Assembly (NCBI GenBank): GCA_947069175.1
Contig: CAMTDV010000013.1
Location: 17,745,912-17,809,911, forward strand
From: Scalesia atractyloides
Lineage: Eukaryota > Streptophyta > Magnoliopsida > Asterales > Asteraceae
Direction of reading: 5' to 3'
DNA length: 64,000 bases
In this document: positions 1 through 11,540 of the stretch, one piece after another
Layout: each line of letters opens with the position of its first letter
Position numbering within the stretch: position 1 is the first letter of the stretch
The notes under the pieces: generated by a model
What the model saw: the letters and a program-made list of their open reading frames with translations, nothing else
What the model was told of the DNA's origin: nothing
The model's database searches: none
Translations under genes and position numbers: made by a program

Positions 1-384
1 TTGAGTTGTGGTAAGGAGTGGAATTTAGCATGGTAGACATCAAGATAACTCCCCCCGACCCACCCGTGTGGGCGCATGCATTAGACACCCCCTCGTGTGA
101 AAATCCTTCACAAGAAAATGTTAAGGGAAGGTATCAACCGAAACACAAATATTCTTACAAAGTTCAACAACTAAAATAAGGTTCTTTTGTATTTGAGGAA
201 CACAAAGAACATTTGATAATGTAAGTAGATCAAAAGGAGTGTGTAGTTGGGTGTTACCAGTGTGAGAAATTGAGAGAGCCTTACGTCTTATAAGATGATT
301 TGATAGGGGCCTCCATTCTCAGATAATGTGTGGATGGAGGTATGGTCCTGTAACATGAGTAGACACACCGACAGTATCGAACTT

Positions 385-700
385 TCAAGTTAGTGAAACT
401 GGTGTGGTGCAAGTGATGGTCACATTAGCAATCGGATTTGTTGTTGGAGCCAAAGCAATATTGTTTTGACGAAAGAACCGAGCGAGCTCGTGACAATCTT
501 TTCTCTTATGGCCTGAAATATTGCAAAATTGATAATAAGAAGAGTTGCGATTATAACGATTACCTTCATTATGATTTAAGAGTGAGTCCACTATGGAGGA
601 TTTTGTTATGATGGGTTGAAGAACTCCAGCTTTGGCCGAGGATGGGTCAGATAGTTTTGGCGTTGGGTGTTGGCTGTGATTAGATTAACATTGTTCGCCA
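385..700 (-). pseudogene. Decayed Ty1/Copia gag fragment
   Basis: On the minus strand a start-like stretch near 700 (MANNVNLITANTQ) runs into stops. A 68-residue open stretch at 385-591 follows, containing a zinc-knuckle remnant of the form FCNISGHKRKDC and then a basic segment. The first Cys of the CX2CX4HX4C pattern is Tyr, so the knuckle is broken. The spacing and wording resemble the nucleocapsid end of Copia gag, which packages element RNA. Near 800-812 the minus strand reads TGTTATCTGAGCA, close to the usual initiator-Met primer-binding site, so a 5' LTR may once have lain to its right. No intact frame or LTR pair is visible. Positions 1-384 show no further gene. Confidence 0.5.
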
Positions 701-858
701 TTATCAAGAATAGAAAAAAAATGGAACTTTAGTTGAAGGTTCATAAAAGCAAAAAAAAAAAATAAAAAACAAAACAAAATTGATTCTCGTTGGAGCTAGT
801 GATGCTCAGATAACATATAGTGATATAGATAATTCGATTGAGAAATATAATGCTTGCT

Positions 859-1402
859 AGGGGTGTTCAAGATTAGATTACCAGATTTTTGGATATCCGA
901 AATTTAATATACGGATTCGGATTTCTAAATTTAAGATGAAAATAAATCAAAAAATCCGTTTCCCGCATTGATTAAAACAAAATTTGCATTCGATTTTCTA
1001 GGTTTCCGACATTGAAAACAAAAGGCATTTAAGAAATTATTCAAACTTAAACAATTTAAACAACCGAAAACATTCAAACAAATCCGAAGATAAATTTCAA
1101 TTCATGAAAATGTAAACATTCAAAACGATAAATCCAGCCATAAGCCCTTGTCAAACATTATCCAACCCTTGTAAACTTGCAAATATACAATAACATGATA
1201 TATATTTACTAATTAGTGTATACTTGGTGCCCAAATAATATATATATATATACTATTTGTTTAGTTTTCGAATATTGGATATGATTCGATTACTGAAATT
1301 TTTAGAAACCACATCGAATCCGAAACTAAAAATTTAGATTATCTGATTTTAGAATATTTCAGGTTTGGTTTCGCATCCAAATTTTTTTGATACACCCCAA
1401 TT
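859..1402. mobile_element. hAT-like MITE with TAGGGGTGTTCAA ends
   Basis: The left end reads TAGGGGTGTTCAA and the right end, read on the other strand, TGGGGTGTATCAAAA. These are imperfect terminal inverted repeats of about 15 bp bounding some 540 bp of AT-rich sequence. The interior repeats motifs such as GGATTCGGATTT and its complement and has no transposase. Ends of this type are common on non-autonomous hAT elements in plants. I could not find a convincing 8-bp target duplication, so the exact ends are uncertain. Confidence 0.5.
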
Positions 1403-1620
1403 GATTTACAATGGTGCATATATGCATAAGAATACATGAATGTCCTCTACTAAATCTACACCTAAGATTTGAATAATTAAATGATGTTATTGACTGGACT
1501 TGACTTATTGACTATTTACTAGACTTTTCCTTAATAGTATATGTGTGTTAGTTGTTTTTAAAAAAAAATTAAACGAGTTAAACAGGTTGTAAATCGGTCA
1601 ACGACTTGTTATGAAGTTGT

Positions 1621-1920
1621 TATAAGTCCCGATAGCAGATCTAACAGGTATCACAAACCTAATTAGTAGCGGAAATAGCGATTAGGAAAAAGAACAAACT
1701 TTTGAATTAAGAACAACTTGCATACACTACCAAAGTGTCTGATACAAGTTTTGCAAATACAACTCTCTAACCTTTAACCTTGACCTAAGACATGTATTTA
1801 TACTACTCACTAAGCCCACCTATACAACCCTAGGCCCACAAGGCACTAGGAAGCCCAAACACCCCTCTAAAGCCCAAAAGTAGCTCTAATGTGTAAACCT
1901 TTGTTAATACAAGCCCAACA
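1621..1920 (-). repeat. 3' LTR of the Copia element
   Basis: A 300-bp repeat matching 43933-44233 at about 95%. It ends CCCAACA on the plus strand and starts TATAAGTC where the partner starts TGTAAGTC, so the terminal TG has mutated to TA here. The flanking GTTGT at 1616-1620 is the target duplication. Confidence 0.93.
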
Positions 1921-1936
1921 ATCTCCCCCTAGGTTT
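1921..1936 (-). promoter_or_regulatory. Polypurine tract of the Copia element
   Basis: On the minus strand the bases directly upstream of the 3' LTR read AAACCTAGGGGGAGAT. Such a purine run primes plus-strand DNA synthesis during reverse transcription. The adjacency to the LTR terminus fixes the element's orientation. Confidence 0.8.
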
Positions 1937-1949
1937 ACAACATTAGTTA

Positions 1950-4655
1950 TTTTAGTATTTCGGTTGCGCATCACTCCTAGCCTTCCTCAATAATGCCTGC
2001 AACAGCGGCTGTCCAATCATTCGCGCATACCTCATATAACTCTGCAGTTCGGATCTGATGAGAAGCAAGAACCAACAGGTCTTCATCGTGAAAGCTTACT
2101 AAGTCAACCACATCATTCACCCTGAACGCCTTCTCCTTTGTCACAATCGCGACACTGCCAACCTTGGGATCATACAACCAAAAATTAAAGTTCTTTAGAA
2201 TCCCTCGTGGAAATGTTGGAGCGACCGGTATAAACAATTCCTTATCTATCGACGGCCACATCACAGATTTGAATCTTCTCCCTGTGTGCGCATCACGAAT
2301 TCCCTTTGCGGCTCGCAAGCAGGGTTCGGCAGTCTTCATCTTTGTAAACCCGTTCTTCACCTCATGTTCCAGTTTCTTGAAGAATCTCTAGCCAGGGCCA
2401 CGCTCAGTTGTATCATCATCTGTATACGGAGCTCACAGTAAATCAGTAAGAGCTATTTTCGTCCATGTCTCGAACTGAGATTCCTTCGAATAATACTCTC
2501 GAGTCCCATCCTGACGAACAATTATCCACATTTTCTTTACGTGATCATACATCTAGCTTAACCCTTCGATTTATTCCGACCTTGCTGTAGTAGCTAGAAC
2601 CGAGCTCCATCACATATCGTTCTGATTGGTTATTGGATCTTTTAACTGGAAGTTTTCGTCAAGAGGATTAACATCAACATTCTTCATCAGTACCATCTGT
2701 TTCTTCCTTTTAGTCACTGGACGCTTTTGGCTTGCTGTATATTTATTTCGTAGATCACCCAGATAATCATCCAATCCAGCTTCGCGTTCAGAAGCCAACT
2801 GTTCAGCTGCTAGCCTTTCTGCCTCACTTTCCTCTGCCCCTCGTTGTTGAGCAACTCGGTGTCTATGCTCTATATTCATCGGATCGTCCGTAGGGTCAGA
2901 AAATTCCCTTCCAAACTTATTCTCCAATTTGGCTTTCAAATCGAACACCATAGTCATTAGCATAGTCACATCTCCCTGCAGTTGATCTATGGTTTGATCT
3001 CTAACATCCAGTCGTGTTTGCAACGAGGCAATTTGAGCATCCTTCAATATAACTTCCTACTCTAAAACGACCACCCGTTTCTTCAGATCTACAACATCAA
3101 CTTCCACATCCTCATCATCATATCCAACCCACCAAATTCAAACGCACGCTTTTCTTATCTTCGCAAATATTCCTCAGAAGCATCGTCACCACGACCTACA
3201 CCACTTCCACCTGCCTTAGAACCTCCTGCACCCATCGAACTTCCCCAAAGTCCATCATTTGTAGTAATGTGTCTTTCGGAATCGAGACAACTGTAGAATG
3301 TGTAGCAACATGAGTGGGTTTTCGATTCAGATAAAACGGGAGTATCAACTATTGGAGTGTCTGTAACAGATGCAGCGACTGAGATAAAACACAGTAGACG
3401 TCACCAAAGCAGACTCTTCAGCAGCACCAACAACACGAGCTTCAGATTGACTGGATTGAACACTCGGCTTTGTTCGCCTCCTCTTGAATCAATGGAACTT
3501 CGTCCTCTTCATCTTCGTCATCATCTTCAACCATACCAATCGGAGCAGTAACAGATGGAATTTTCAGTGGAGGACCACCCTGTTTTTCTTAGATTTCCTT
3601 TAAATGAGCAATTAAGGCTTCCAAGTTCTCTGAGGACAATTCTGGCAAAACTGGAGTTAAATTGGCATTGAACTTTGTAAGATCATCTAGAAAAGCTTGT
3701 TCTGTGTCAGTATCTTCGTCCGTAACCAGATCTTCTACCTCGATCTCTTTCTCCTTGACTGGCACATCATGTTCTTCTGCCACAATGGCGTTTACCGGTG
3801 GAGGAGCTGGGACGTCCTGGCCAATAACCTCAACAAATTTTCCAAATTTCTTCAGAGCAAAGCGACCAACAAAATAGTTTTAGACGTGTAGCGATTCTTC
3901 TTCATGGTGCTGAAAATGGTTGGTCCCATCGGCTTCATGTTTAACAGATTCGCATCTGAGGCATCTTTTGCCAGATCCGGGTATCGAGCGTCGAGAATCA
4001 ACTGTATGAAACATGGATACAATAGAAATATTCTCTTCTTGGACTGCTCCAAAATTTTCTTCATGTTTTCGAAGATATAACCAGAGTAGTTATACTTCCA
4101 GTCCATAACCAGAGATACAATAGCAGAGGTCCGGGTTTGGTTCGGCTGATCGATACCTCCTTTGTTTTGACACGCACTGCATGAACATATGCACTAATAA
4201 TCGCTAGTATGCAGGAAACATCTTCTTAAGTAGCGGCGATTACGACCCTTCATAACCCATCTCCATTAGTACCAGCACCACCTTCTCTTTCGCGTATACC
4301 GTTAGGTCGCTAGTAGTATCAACAATCTGTAGCACCTCTCTGACGCAAGCTTCATTTACCAAAATCTCCTTTCCTTGTATCTGAGAACTGATATATGGTC
4401 TCCCATCCGTGCCTCTTTGATGAAATCGAGCTCTCTTCCAGAATGAATGCACTTAATCTCTGTATATGACTGGATTGGCTAGGAGAGCATAGGCAATCTT
4501 GCACGCGTTCAAAACCACGATCATCGACTGGAATTCCTGACAAAACTCAGCTGGTGGGTCTGAAAGATATCCTGCCTGGTTGTGGAACTGCTCCTCAACC
4601 AACATAACGACGCCAAAAGCTTCTTCAACCATTTCTGTCAAGACAATAACCAAGT
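1950..4655 (-). pseudogene. Broken extra ORF after pol of the Copia element (coiled-coil, env-like position)
   Basis: Minus-strand coding pieces at 4653-4453, 4452-4240, 4106-3852, 3783-3589, 3047-2610 and 2360-1977 line up as one ancestral ORF of roughly 850-900 codons, interrupted by frameshifts and stops. The N-terminal part has a segment around ACKIAYALLANPVIYRD followed by a FWKRARF motif. The middle is acidic (EVEDLVTDEDTDTEQ). The 3047-2610 piece begins with a heptad-like coiled coil (about 50 residues) and continues with a charged, Ala/Glu-rich tail. It sits between pol and the 3' LTR, where SIRE-type Copia elements carry an env-like or additional ORF. I see no clear signal peptide or membrane anchor, so 'env-like' describes position only. 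Function unknown. Confidence 0.6.
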
Positions 4656-4689
4656 TAAATTACAACTAACAGAAGCTAATGGAGTTTAT

Positions 4690-5445
4690 CAGGATGAAGG
4701 TCAACACTAACTGGATAGTTCAAGCAGATTTGGAAGGTTCAATCAGTTTTACGGGTTCCAATAGTTGGAAAGGTTACAGTTCAAATCAGTTTTACGGGTT
4801 CAAACAGTTGAAAGGTTCAAAACAGTCCAAAGGTTCAAAACCTAAAATCCGGATTTACTGACAGGTCAACACTAATCCGGATGAACCTTTTCATCATTCC
4901 AGATTAGCAAGAGGTCACTTGTATTTTGTATAAAACAGTAATCCAGATTTAGCCAACAGTATCTCGGATAAATCATCAATCCGGATGAAGATTATCTGAG
5001 ATGACATCCGAGTTCATCAATTCGGATGAATATCCATCCGGAATGGAATCCGGAATGCATGTGTCTTTGAAGATCAATCCGAGATGCTATACGAAATGCT
5101 TTAAACATTAAAATTATCATTCGGATTTTATGATTTTTAAGCAGATTTACCTAATCCGGATGAGTTCCGAGATGAACAGTGAAATAGAGAGAGAGAGTCA
5201 GAGAAGAATAGGGATTTCGGAAATTTGTGAATAATCCGAAACGATATTTTAGAATCATTGATATACTTTCCGGAATGGGCTTGGGCCTCAAATTCCATAG
5301 AGTTCGGATTGGGCTTTTGTCAGGCCCAATCCGGAACAGTAAAGTCCAGGTGAGCCTGTCCGGAAAAGCCCAATCCGGAACAGTAATCCAAGTGGGCCTG
5401 TCCGGAAAGGCCCAATCCGGAACAGTATCATGTCAATTCTGAATT
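4690..5445. repeat. TCCGGA/ATCCGGAT-rich spacer upstream of the extra ORF
   Basis: The spacer is packed with short repeats. Units around CAGTTTTACGGGTTC followed by GTTGRAAAGGTTC lie at 4740-4840. Many copies of ATCCGGAT/ATTCGGAT lie at 4860-5230. A 40-50 bp unit with GCCCAATCCGGAACAGTA and CCTGTCCGGAAA is repeated about three times at 5310-5430. The same TCCGRA vocabulary fills the element's 5' leader at 43100-43900. No coding signal. Confidence 0.75.
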
Positions 5446-6396
5446 TTCAATTTTAAGACTTTCAAAATTCTATTAGATTGGCTCAAATTTGAAACTCAGT
5501 AGGCCAGACCAATATCCCTTGACAGAAACCATTTAACCAAAAATCATCAAGTTGACTAACCAAGCATCCAACCACCTTTTACCGATCCACAAAGAGAAGA
5601 CTTTTTAGCACACACATAAATATTAACACAACCTTGCTTAAGGGATCAAATCGTTTCAAAGGTCGACTAAGGAACATTTTTCAGTATGGGCAGCGTCAAA
5701 CTAGTCTAAGCGATTGTCAATATACTAGTCCATCTAAATCTAAAATCTCAACCCTTCCAGTTCAAGCTTTATGATACACTTAAGGTAGTATTATACTATG
5801 ATACCCGTGTGTCCCATACCATGACATACCCCGCGATCAAGGTAAGCACAACCATTCATCATAGCAGGTGAGTATACTGTGTTCATCCTTTATATTTTAC
5901 AACGTCAGGCTATTGGTGAACATGTCAGTACTTTCGTACAGCAGAGAGACCAATAGTGACTGACGAGGGTTAGGCAAATATCTTATATGGTACGTAAGAA
6001 CTTATGGAATATTCTCATGAAGGAACTTCCGTTCTCTTAGGTTTTGTCCCTTCTATTTTGGCTCTTTTAGAAAGATATCCTGACTGTGACTAGGTCTGCA
6101 TATAATCTGGATGCAATAGAAGGGCAGCCAAGATATCCCCGGATGACTCAATAGCATAAAGATCCAAAACCTCAGACGTTGGCTATCTATCAACACAAGA
6201 TTTAAGACCATGAAGTTATACGCCTATAGTAAGTGACCCACTGAGTACATAGTTCGTTATGTTTGTATCATTTGGCTAACACTATCTTGGTTGAGCTTTA
6301 GACTTACATGTGTTAGTCAAACATTTTATCACGAAAAGGTATTTCATTTCCCTATCATTGCAAAAACTGTTTTAAACACAAACCTTTTTTTTAATA
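5446..6396. other. Non-coding spacer of the Copia element
   Basis: About 950 bases between the repeat-rich spacer and the 3' end of pol. Both strands are full of stops and I see no conserved motif. It is part of the Copia element by position. Confidence 0.5.
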
Positions 6397-6411
6397 TTTC
6401 TCCCCGTAAAT
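6397..6411 (-). promoter_or_regulatory. Second, internal polypurine-tract-like site just after pol
   Basis: The minus strand reads AATTTACGGGGAGAA about 70 bases past the RNase H coding end. This is the form and position of the polypurine tract in Copia elements that lack a post-pol ORF. Here it lies 4.5 kb from the 3' LTR, which has its own tract at 1921-1936. Confidence 0.45.
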
Positions 6412-6479
6412 TTGTGCATATACATGAACAAATTTATGAAGCAAAGAACATTGAATGAAAGACAATAATCAAAATGAAA

Positions 6480-7930
6480 AGAACATAGGATGCCTAGCTA
6501 GAAAACTGAATCATTTTGAGAAGATCCACAAGCACTTGAAAACACGCGTTGCTGACGGGTTTCATGAACAAATCCACCACGTTTGCATCAGTGTGGATCT
6601 GTTCAAGCTTCACGAGACCCTTTTCATAGCAATCGCGGATAAAATGAACTTTAATATTTATGTGCTTGGTTTTGGAGTGAAAAACAGGGTTTTTTACAAT
6701 TTGGATAGCAGCATCATTATCACAATAGTGGGTGGTGTTTAGATAAGTCAAACCGTAATCCGCAAGCCGGTGTTGCATCCATAAAACCTAGGAGCAGCAA
6801 GCAGAGGCTGCGACATATTCTACTTCCGCAGTAGAAAGTGAAACCGTCTGTTGCTTCTTGCATTGCCACGAGATTAAGTGATCTCCCAAAAATTGACAAC
6901 CAGCCGAAGTGGAGCGCATATCCCTATCTGTACCTCAAAGATTACTGTCAGAAAAAGCAAACAGCTCAAATTCAGAATTTTTAGAATACGAGAGGCCCAG
7001 TGATGGTGCCCCTTTTAGGTACCTAAAAATTCGTTTAACAGCATGCAAATGAGAGAGTTTAGGAGTAGCCTGATAACGAGCACACTGGCAGACGACAAAC
7101 ATGATATCTGGCCGACTTGCAGTGAGATACATGAGTAAACCAATCATTGAGTGATACATAGTCGGATTGACAAGCGTTTCGTCAGTATCTTCATTTAGCA
7201 AAGGCCGTTCTGCAATAGGTGAAGTCATGGCTTTGAATCTGAAAGCTTGAATTGCGCAAGAACGTCATGGACATATTTTCCTTGATGAATCAATATTCCC
7301 TGCGGGCTCTAAAAACTTGAAGTCCCAAAAACATGGTCATCTCCCCCAACGAGCTCATCTCAAATTTCTTCTTCATAATTTCTTCAAATTCGCGACACAA
7401 ACCATCATTCGTAGAACCAAAAATGATACCGTCAACGTAAATTTGAACAAGAATTATGTCCTTGTCAACACGTTTGAGGAACATGGTTTGATCAATGGTT
7501 CCCCGAGTGTACCCATGAGCAAGCAGATGCTCTGTGAGAGTTGCGTACCATGCGCGAGGCGCTTGATGCAACCCATACAAAGCTTTGTCTAATTTGTATG
7601 CATAGTCTGCTTGTCAGGATCAGTAAAACTCGGTGGTTGTGCCACACATATTTCCTCTTTCACCATGCCGTAGAGAAACTCAGTCTTGACATCCATTTGA
7701 TAGACAGTGAAATCCATGTAAGATGCATATGCCACGAAAATGCGAATAGCCTCCAAATGAGCGATTGGTGGGTAGACCTCATCGTAGTCTAATCCTTCAA
7801 TCTGACGAAAACCCTGAACCACCAGCCGAGCTTTATTTCGAACAATGACACCAGTGTCATCCTGTTTGTTACGGAAAACACAGCAAGTTCCGAGAGCACG
7901 TTTTCCTTGAGGCAGCTTCACCAATTGCCA
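6480..7930 (-). pseudogene. Copia reverse transcriptase and RNase H, inactivated
   Basis: Three minus-strand stretches encode the Copia RT-RH module that copies element RNA into DNA and removes the RNA strand. At 7924-7589 is the RT fingers region (NKARLVVQGFRQIEGLDYDE, then YQMDVKTEFLYG). At 7580-7290 is the palm with MYGLHQAPRAWY and the catalytic loop. At 7228-6494 is the RT thumb and RNase H (SRPDIMFVVCQCARYQ, then KTKHINIKVHFIRD). The catalytic box reads YVDGIIFGST: the second Asp of the usual YVDD is Gly (codon at about 7428-7430), so this copy cannot polymerise. Frame breaks separate the pieces. The usual DVKTAFL is DVKTEFL here. Confidence 0.9.
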
Positions 7931-8640
7931 GACGCAAAGCTTCTCAAATTGATTGAGTTATTCATGCATAACATCCACCCAGCCTGGTTCCTGCAAAGCA
8001 ACATCAATACTTTTAGGTTCAATTTGTGAAATGAAACAAGAGTAGAGACAAGTATTGATATCCCCTGATTGGCCGCGGGTTCGAACAACAACATTAACAG
8101 GACCAATAATATTTTCAATGGGATGGTCACGCTGTAGACGCTGAGGAATTGGTGTAGCAGGAACAGGAAGATCCGGTTGCAAGTTGGTAACACTTGCTGA
8201 AGCAACTCCAGATGACTCCCCCTCAATAGTTGCACCAGAAGGAGTATTGGTGGATGAATCAACAGAACAATCTGGCGGAGTAAGCTAAGGAAACAGAGAT
8301 GAACCCAAGACATTGGGAGGAGTAGACCTTTCGTTTGTCGTAGGAGCCTCCGTGACAGAAGCTTCAACTTCAGGAGAATCATCCTGAGAAATCTGATTGA
8401 GTGCTGGTTCTTGAGATTGTGATACTGGGGAAGAAGTAGATACAACATCATTAAATCCAGGTGGATCCACACTCAGCTGCTTTAACGTCTCATGTAGTTG
8501 TGCAGCATCAGCATCGTCTTCAGGTGAGATGGGCATTGTTGGAAGGTCAGAAATTGGACTTTTACCTGCAGACACAGTTGAAGGAACATCAACATGGTTA
8601 AACAATGTGGAATAATCATACAGCCAGTCAGGACCGATGC
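7931..8640 (-). pseudogene. Copia integrase-RT linker, frame-broken
   Basis: Minus-strand sequence rich in Ser, Pro, Thr and acidic residues (for example FNHVDVPSTVSAGKSPISDL at 8605 and PDLPVPATPIPQRLQRDHPI at about 8180). It connects integrase to RT in Copia polyproteins. Such linkers are poorly conserved and have no catalytic role. At least one frameshift separates 8605-8285 from 8182-7958, and a stop precedes the RT. Confidence 0.7.
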
Positions 8641-9072
8641 GTGTGTCCTTGGGATTTTCCTCCAGCTAACCCACGTTGTATGTTTCAACCACCATTTTCT
8701 TGATCTTGTTATAAACACGGTAAGAAGTATTTTTGGAATATCCAACAAAGATGCATGGGTCCCCGCGTGATTCAAATTTCCCTTTAGCATCCATGAGCAG
8801 GAGTACATAAGGGCATCCGAACTTGCGAAAATGCTTGACCGAAGGTTTTCGACCTTCAACCACTTCGTATGGAGTTTTCATGTGTCATTTATTGATCAGG
8901 GAATGATTCTGAATATAACATGCAGTATTGATTGCTTCTGTCTAGAAAATGAGAGGTAGCTCGGATTCAACCAGCATAGTACGTGCAGCTTCAATTAGCG
9001 TTCGATTTCTGCGTTCCACAACCCCATTCTGTTGTGGAGTTCTGGCTGCACTAAACTGGCGGTCAATACCCT
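8641..9072 (-). pseudogene. Copia integrase, C-terminal half (distal to the Gypsy A insertion)
   Basis: Continues the integrase interrupted by Gypsy A at 9073-9077. The minus strand carries an ARTPQQNGVVERRNRT-like stretch with the third catalytic acid (E of the DDE triad). Next comes the KTPYEVVEGRKPSVKHFRKFG segment and a GYSKNTSYRVYNK box at 8881-8666. Two in-frame stops lie at about 8880-8935, between the catalytic core and the C-terminal box. Confidence 0.85.
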
Positions 9073-9077
9073 TGGAG
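9073..9077. other. Target duplication TGGAG of Gypsy A (left copy)
   Basis: TGGAG at 9073-9077 repeats at 20022-20026 on the other side of Gypsy A. Removing 9078-20026 restores the Copia integrase reading across the site. Confidence 0.95.
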
Positions 9078-9545
9078 TGTCACACCCCGACCCGCAGCGG
9101 AAATAAGAGTCGGGGCATAATTGGGTTATCACCAAAGCACATGACATTTACTATTATGTTTCATAATTAATAAAGTCAAAGTTACATTTTCAAATATCCA
9201 AACATGTTCATTCCATACAAAGGAAATAACCAAACATAACAATCCCAATTCTAAATCGTTTTATTCTTCTAATCCAGGTCCTATGTGTTCCTAGCTGCTG
9301 CTGGTTCACCTGTATCATGTGTAAAATGGGAGTTTTTGGGTCAACATAAGTTGGCGAGTGAACCTTATTAGATAAACATTTATTAATGAATTAATGGTTA
9401 GTTTATCAATGAAAAATTGTGCATAATCATAAATGAGCAAATGTAAGTAATCAAGCAATGGCAAAAAGCAGTTACAATTATAACATACAATAACACTTGT
9501 TTGCATACATGAACATACCAATATCATACGATAAATAACATAAGT

Positions 9546-9717
9546 GAACTGTGCGATCAAGGCTCAATCAAACGGAGCCGATCGTATTGCATGTACTGAA
9601 AATGTAAAATGAACTGTGCGATCAAGGCTCAATCAAACGGAGCCGATCGTATTGCATGTACTGAAAATGTAAAATGAACTGTGCGATCAAGGCTCAATCA
9701 AACGGAGCCGATCGTAT
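9546..9717. repeat. 65-bp tandem repeat in Gypsy A LTR (2.7 copies)
   Basis: Units start at 9546, 9611 and 9676 with GAACTGTGCGATCAAGGCTC. The first two are complete (65 bp) and the third stops after about 42 bp at GATCGTATG. LTRs of Gypsy B have a single copy of this motif (near 28170 and 40520), so the array is an expansion specific to the A lineage. The same array is at 17766-17937. Confidence 0.95.
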
Positions 9718-10274
9718 GCGGGCACGCCAGGTTCAACCGCATAATAAAATGGGGAACATGCTCAACGCTCATAAATGGGGAGCGGCGGCCTCGGCAATTG
9801 CACGTACTGAAATAATAAATTGCATCCAATAATAACTACTTAACAGCAACAAACTAAATACACATGTTCATGATATGATGTATGCACAATGGTTTAGTTA
9901 TAATATGTATATAAACAAAGACACATGATACACCCCAAAAACGTGATTAAAACGGGGAATTTGTAAGATTCACTCACATTGGGTGCGTTGGATTGGAGAT
10001 GGTGAGATGCGCACGATTTAGATGAGCGGATCAACGAGGAATACTAACCTAAATAATAATGGAAAAAATATAATAAATGGATGGATTTTATTAAGGATTT
10101 TAATGAAATTTTTAGATATATTTTTGTGAGTTTATGGCTATTTTCTATCTTTAAAAATGTTATTTTTAAGTATTTTCAATTGATTTTTAGATTAAATTAA
10201 ATAAATAAAAATATAAAAAAAATATTATTTTTTTTAGCGTTGACCGTTGACCGGTTCGGTCAGCGAATAAATCT

Positions 10275-10693
10275 GCGCCGGGTGGGATTCGAACCGTCGA
10301 CCTCCCGTTCGCGTGCACGCAGCTCTACCAACTGAGCTACGTGTCTAACCCGAAATAATCTCGTGTTTAATTATATTTATACACTTATTCGATTAAACTG
10401 AATTTCCTTTATTTGCAAAAACATTTTAATTCAATCGAACCGGTGCTCGTGACGAGTTTCGAACGCGCGACTTGTAGTTCATGTTGCATACAGTCCACCG
10501 CTGGACTGTGTGTCTAACCCGGTTATTATCTCGGTTTTTATTATACTTAACAACTATCTGATTTAACCCGGTTTAGTTCTTGATCAAGAAAGGCATTTTA
10601 TTCCACAAAGTGTGCGTGTAGCAGGGATCGAACTCGGGACGTGTATAGTTTTTGTTTGCACACAGTCCACCGCTGGACTGTGTGTCTAACCCG
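10275..10693 (-). other. Three antisense tRNA-like modules in Gypsy A 3' LTR
   Basis: Module 1 (10275-10352, minus) has a complete box A/D-arm, TAGCTCAGTTGGTAGAGC, and a box B, GGTTCGAATCC, spaced exactly as in a type I tRNA. The 7-base ends (AGACACG and CCGGCGC) do not pair, so it is not a working tRNA. Modules 2 (10440-10522) and 3 (10611-10693) have a TTAGACACA start, a D-arm-like AGTCCAGCGGTGGACT hairpin and a GTTCGA-type box B about 50 bases on. The three are separated by about 90 bases. Box A and box B are the internal promoter that binds TFIIIC; whether they do so here is unknown. Confidence 0.75.
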
Positions 10694-11540
10694 TTTAAAC
10701 TTCCGATTTTAATTAATCTTAAGTCGTTACTGAACTCGTCTTCTTCATTACGAACGCAGACATCAATCAACAATCCGATTCGTGATTACATTAGTTAATA
10801 AACATGATGTCTAGTTTGAATGCATTAAACCGAACAGTTTGGGGAAAGAAGATACCGAACAGGTTGTCTTCTTCAGAGAGTCCGGCGAAACTTGTCGGCT
10901 CTGTTTTTGAACCTTCGGCTGAGAGAACCTATCAACAGGCTTAAGGGATTAGATATGAAATTGAACTAGTGAGTATTGATTATCAGTACGTTGGAATGTG
11001 CATACCGGTAATTATCGAGTTTCCGGCAATTCCAGAAGTTTTCCGGCGAAGATAAGATTTTCGATAAACGTTGACTAGGATCGATTCTGATGGAGGAGTT
11101 GTGTTAGAGACTGATTAATCACATGATTTAAACAGAAAGAGTCGGAGGAAATACCGTGTGGATGTGAGTCCCGGTTTTCCGGTGACTTGCAGAATTTTTC
11201 CGGCGAGCTGATTCAGATGATCTGGTGGTCCGAAAATGCGACGAAATTGAAATGGAGTATTGATATGATAGCTCTGAATCGCGAGAATGGTCTGAAGCTT
11301 GAGTTATTCAGAACTTTGATGACCTTTCGGTTTCAAAAACCGAAAATGATGAAACTTTAAGTTCAATCAATTTCAGCTTGATTAGAAAACCGTTATACAT
11401 CGGTTATAAGCTGAATATGCGAATTAAACAACGATTAGACGATTGATTTGCCGATTACCGTTTCTCAGATGGCGCCATCGGTTTTACTGATTTTGTGTAT
11501 AAAATTCATTTGTGTTCCTAGAGTTAGCAGAAAACACAAT

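Noticed and set aside
7317..7792. Plus-strand ORFs over the Copia RT
   Set aside because: Shadows of the minus-strand RT; no independent motif.
10275..10352. A functional tRNA gene on the minus strand
   Set aside because: Box A and box B are intact, but the 7-base acceptor ends and the anticodon stem do not pair and the position 33 base is not T, so it is treated as a tRNA-like module.
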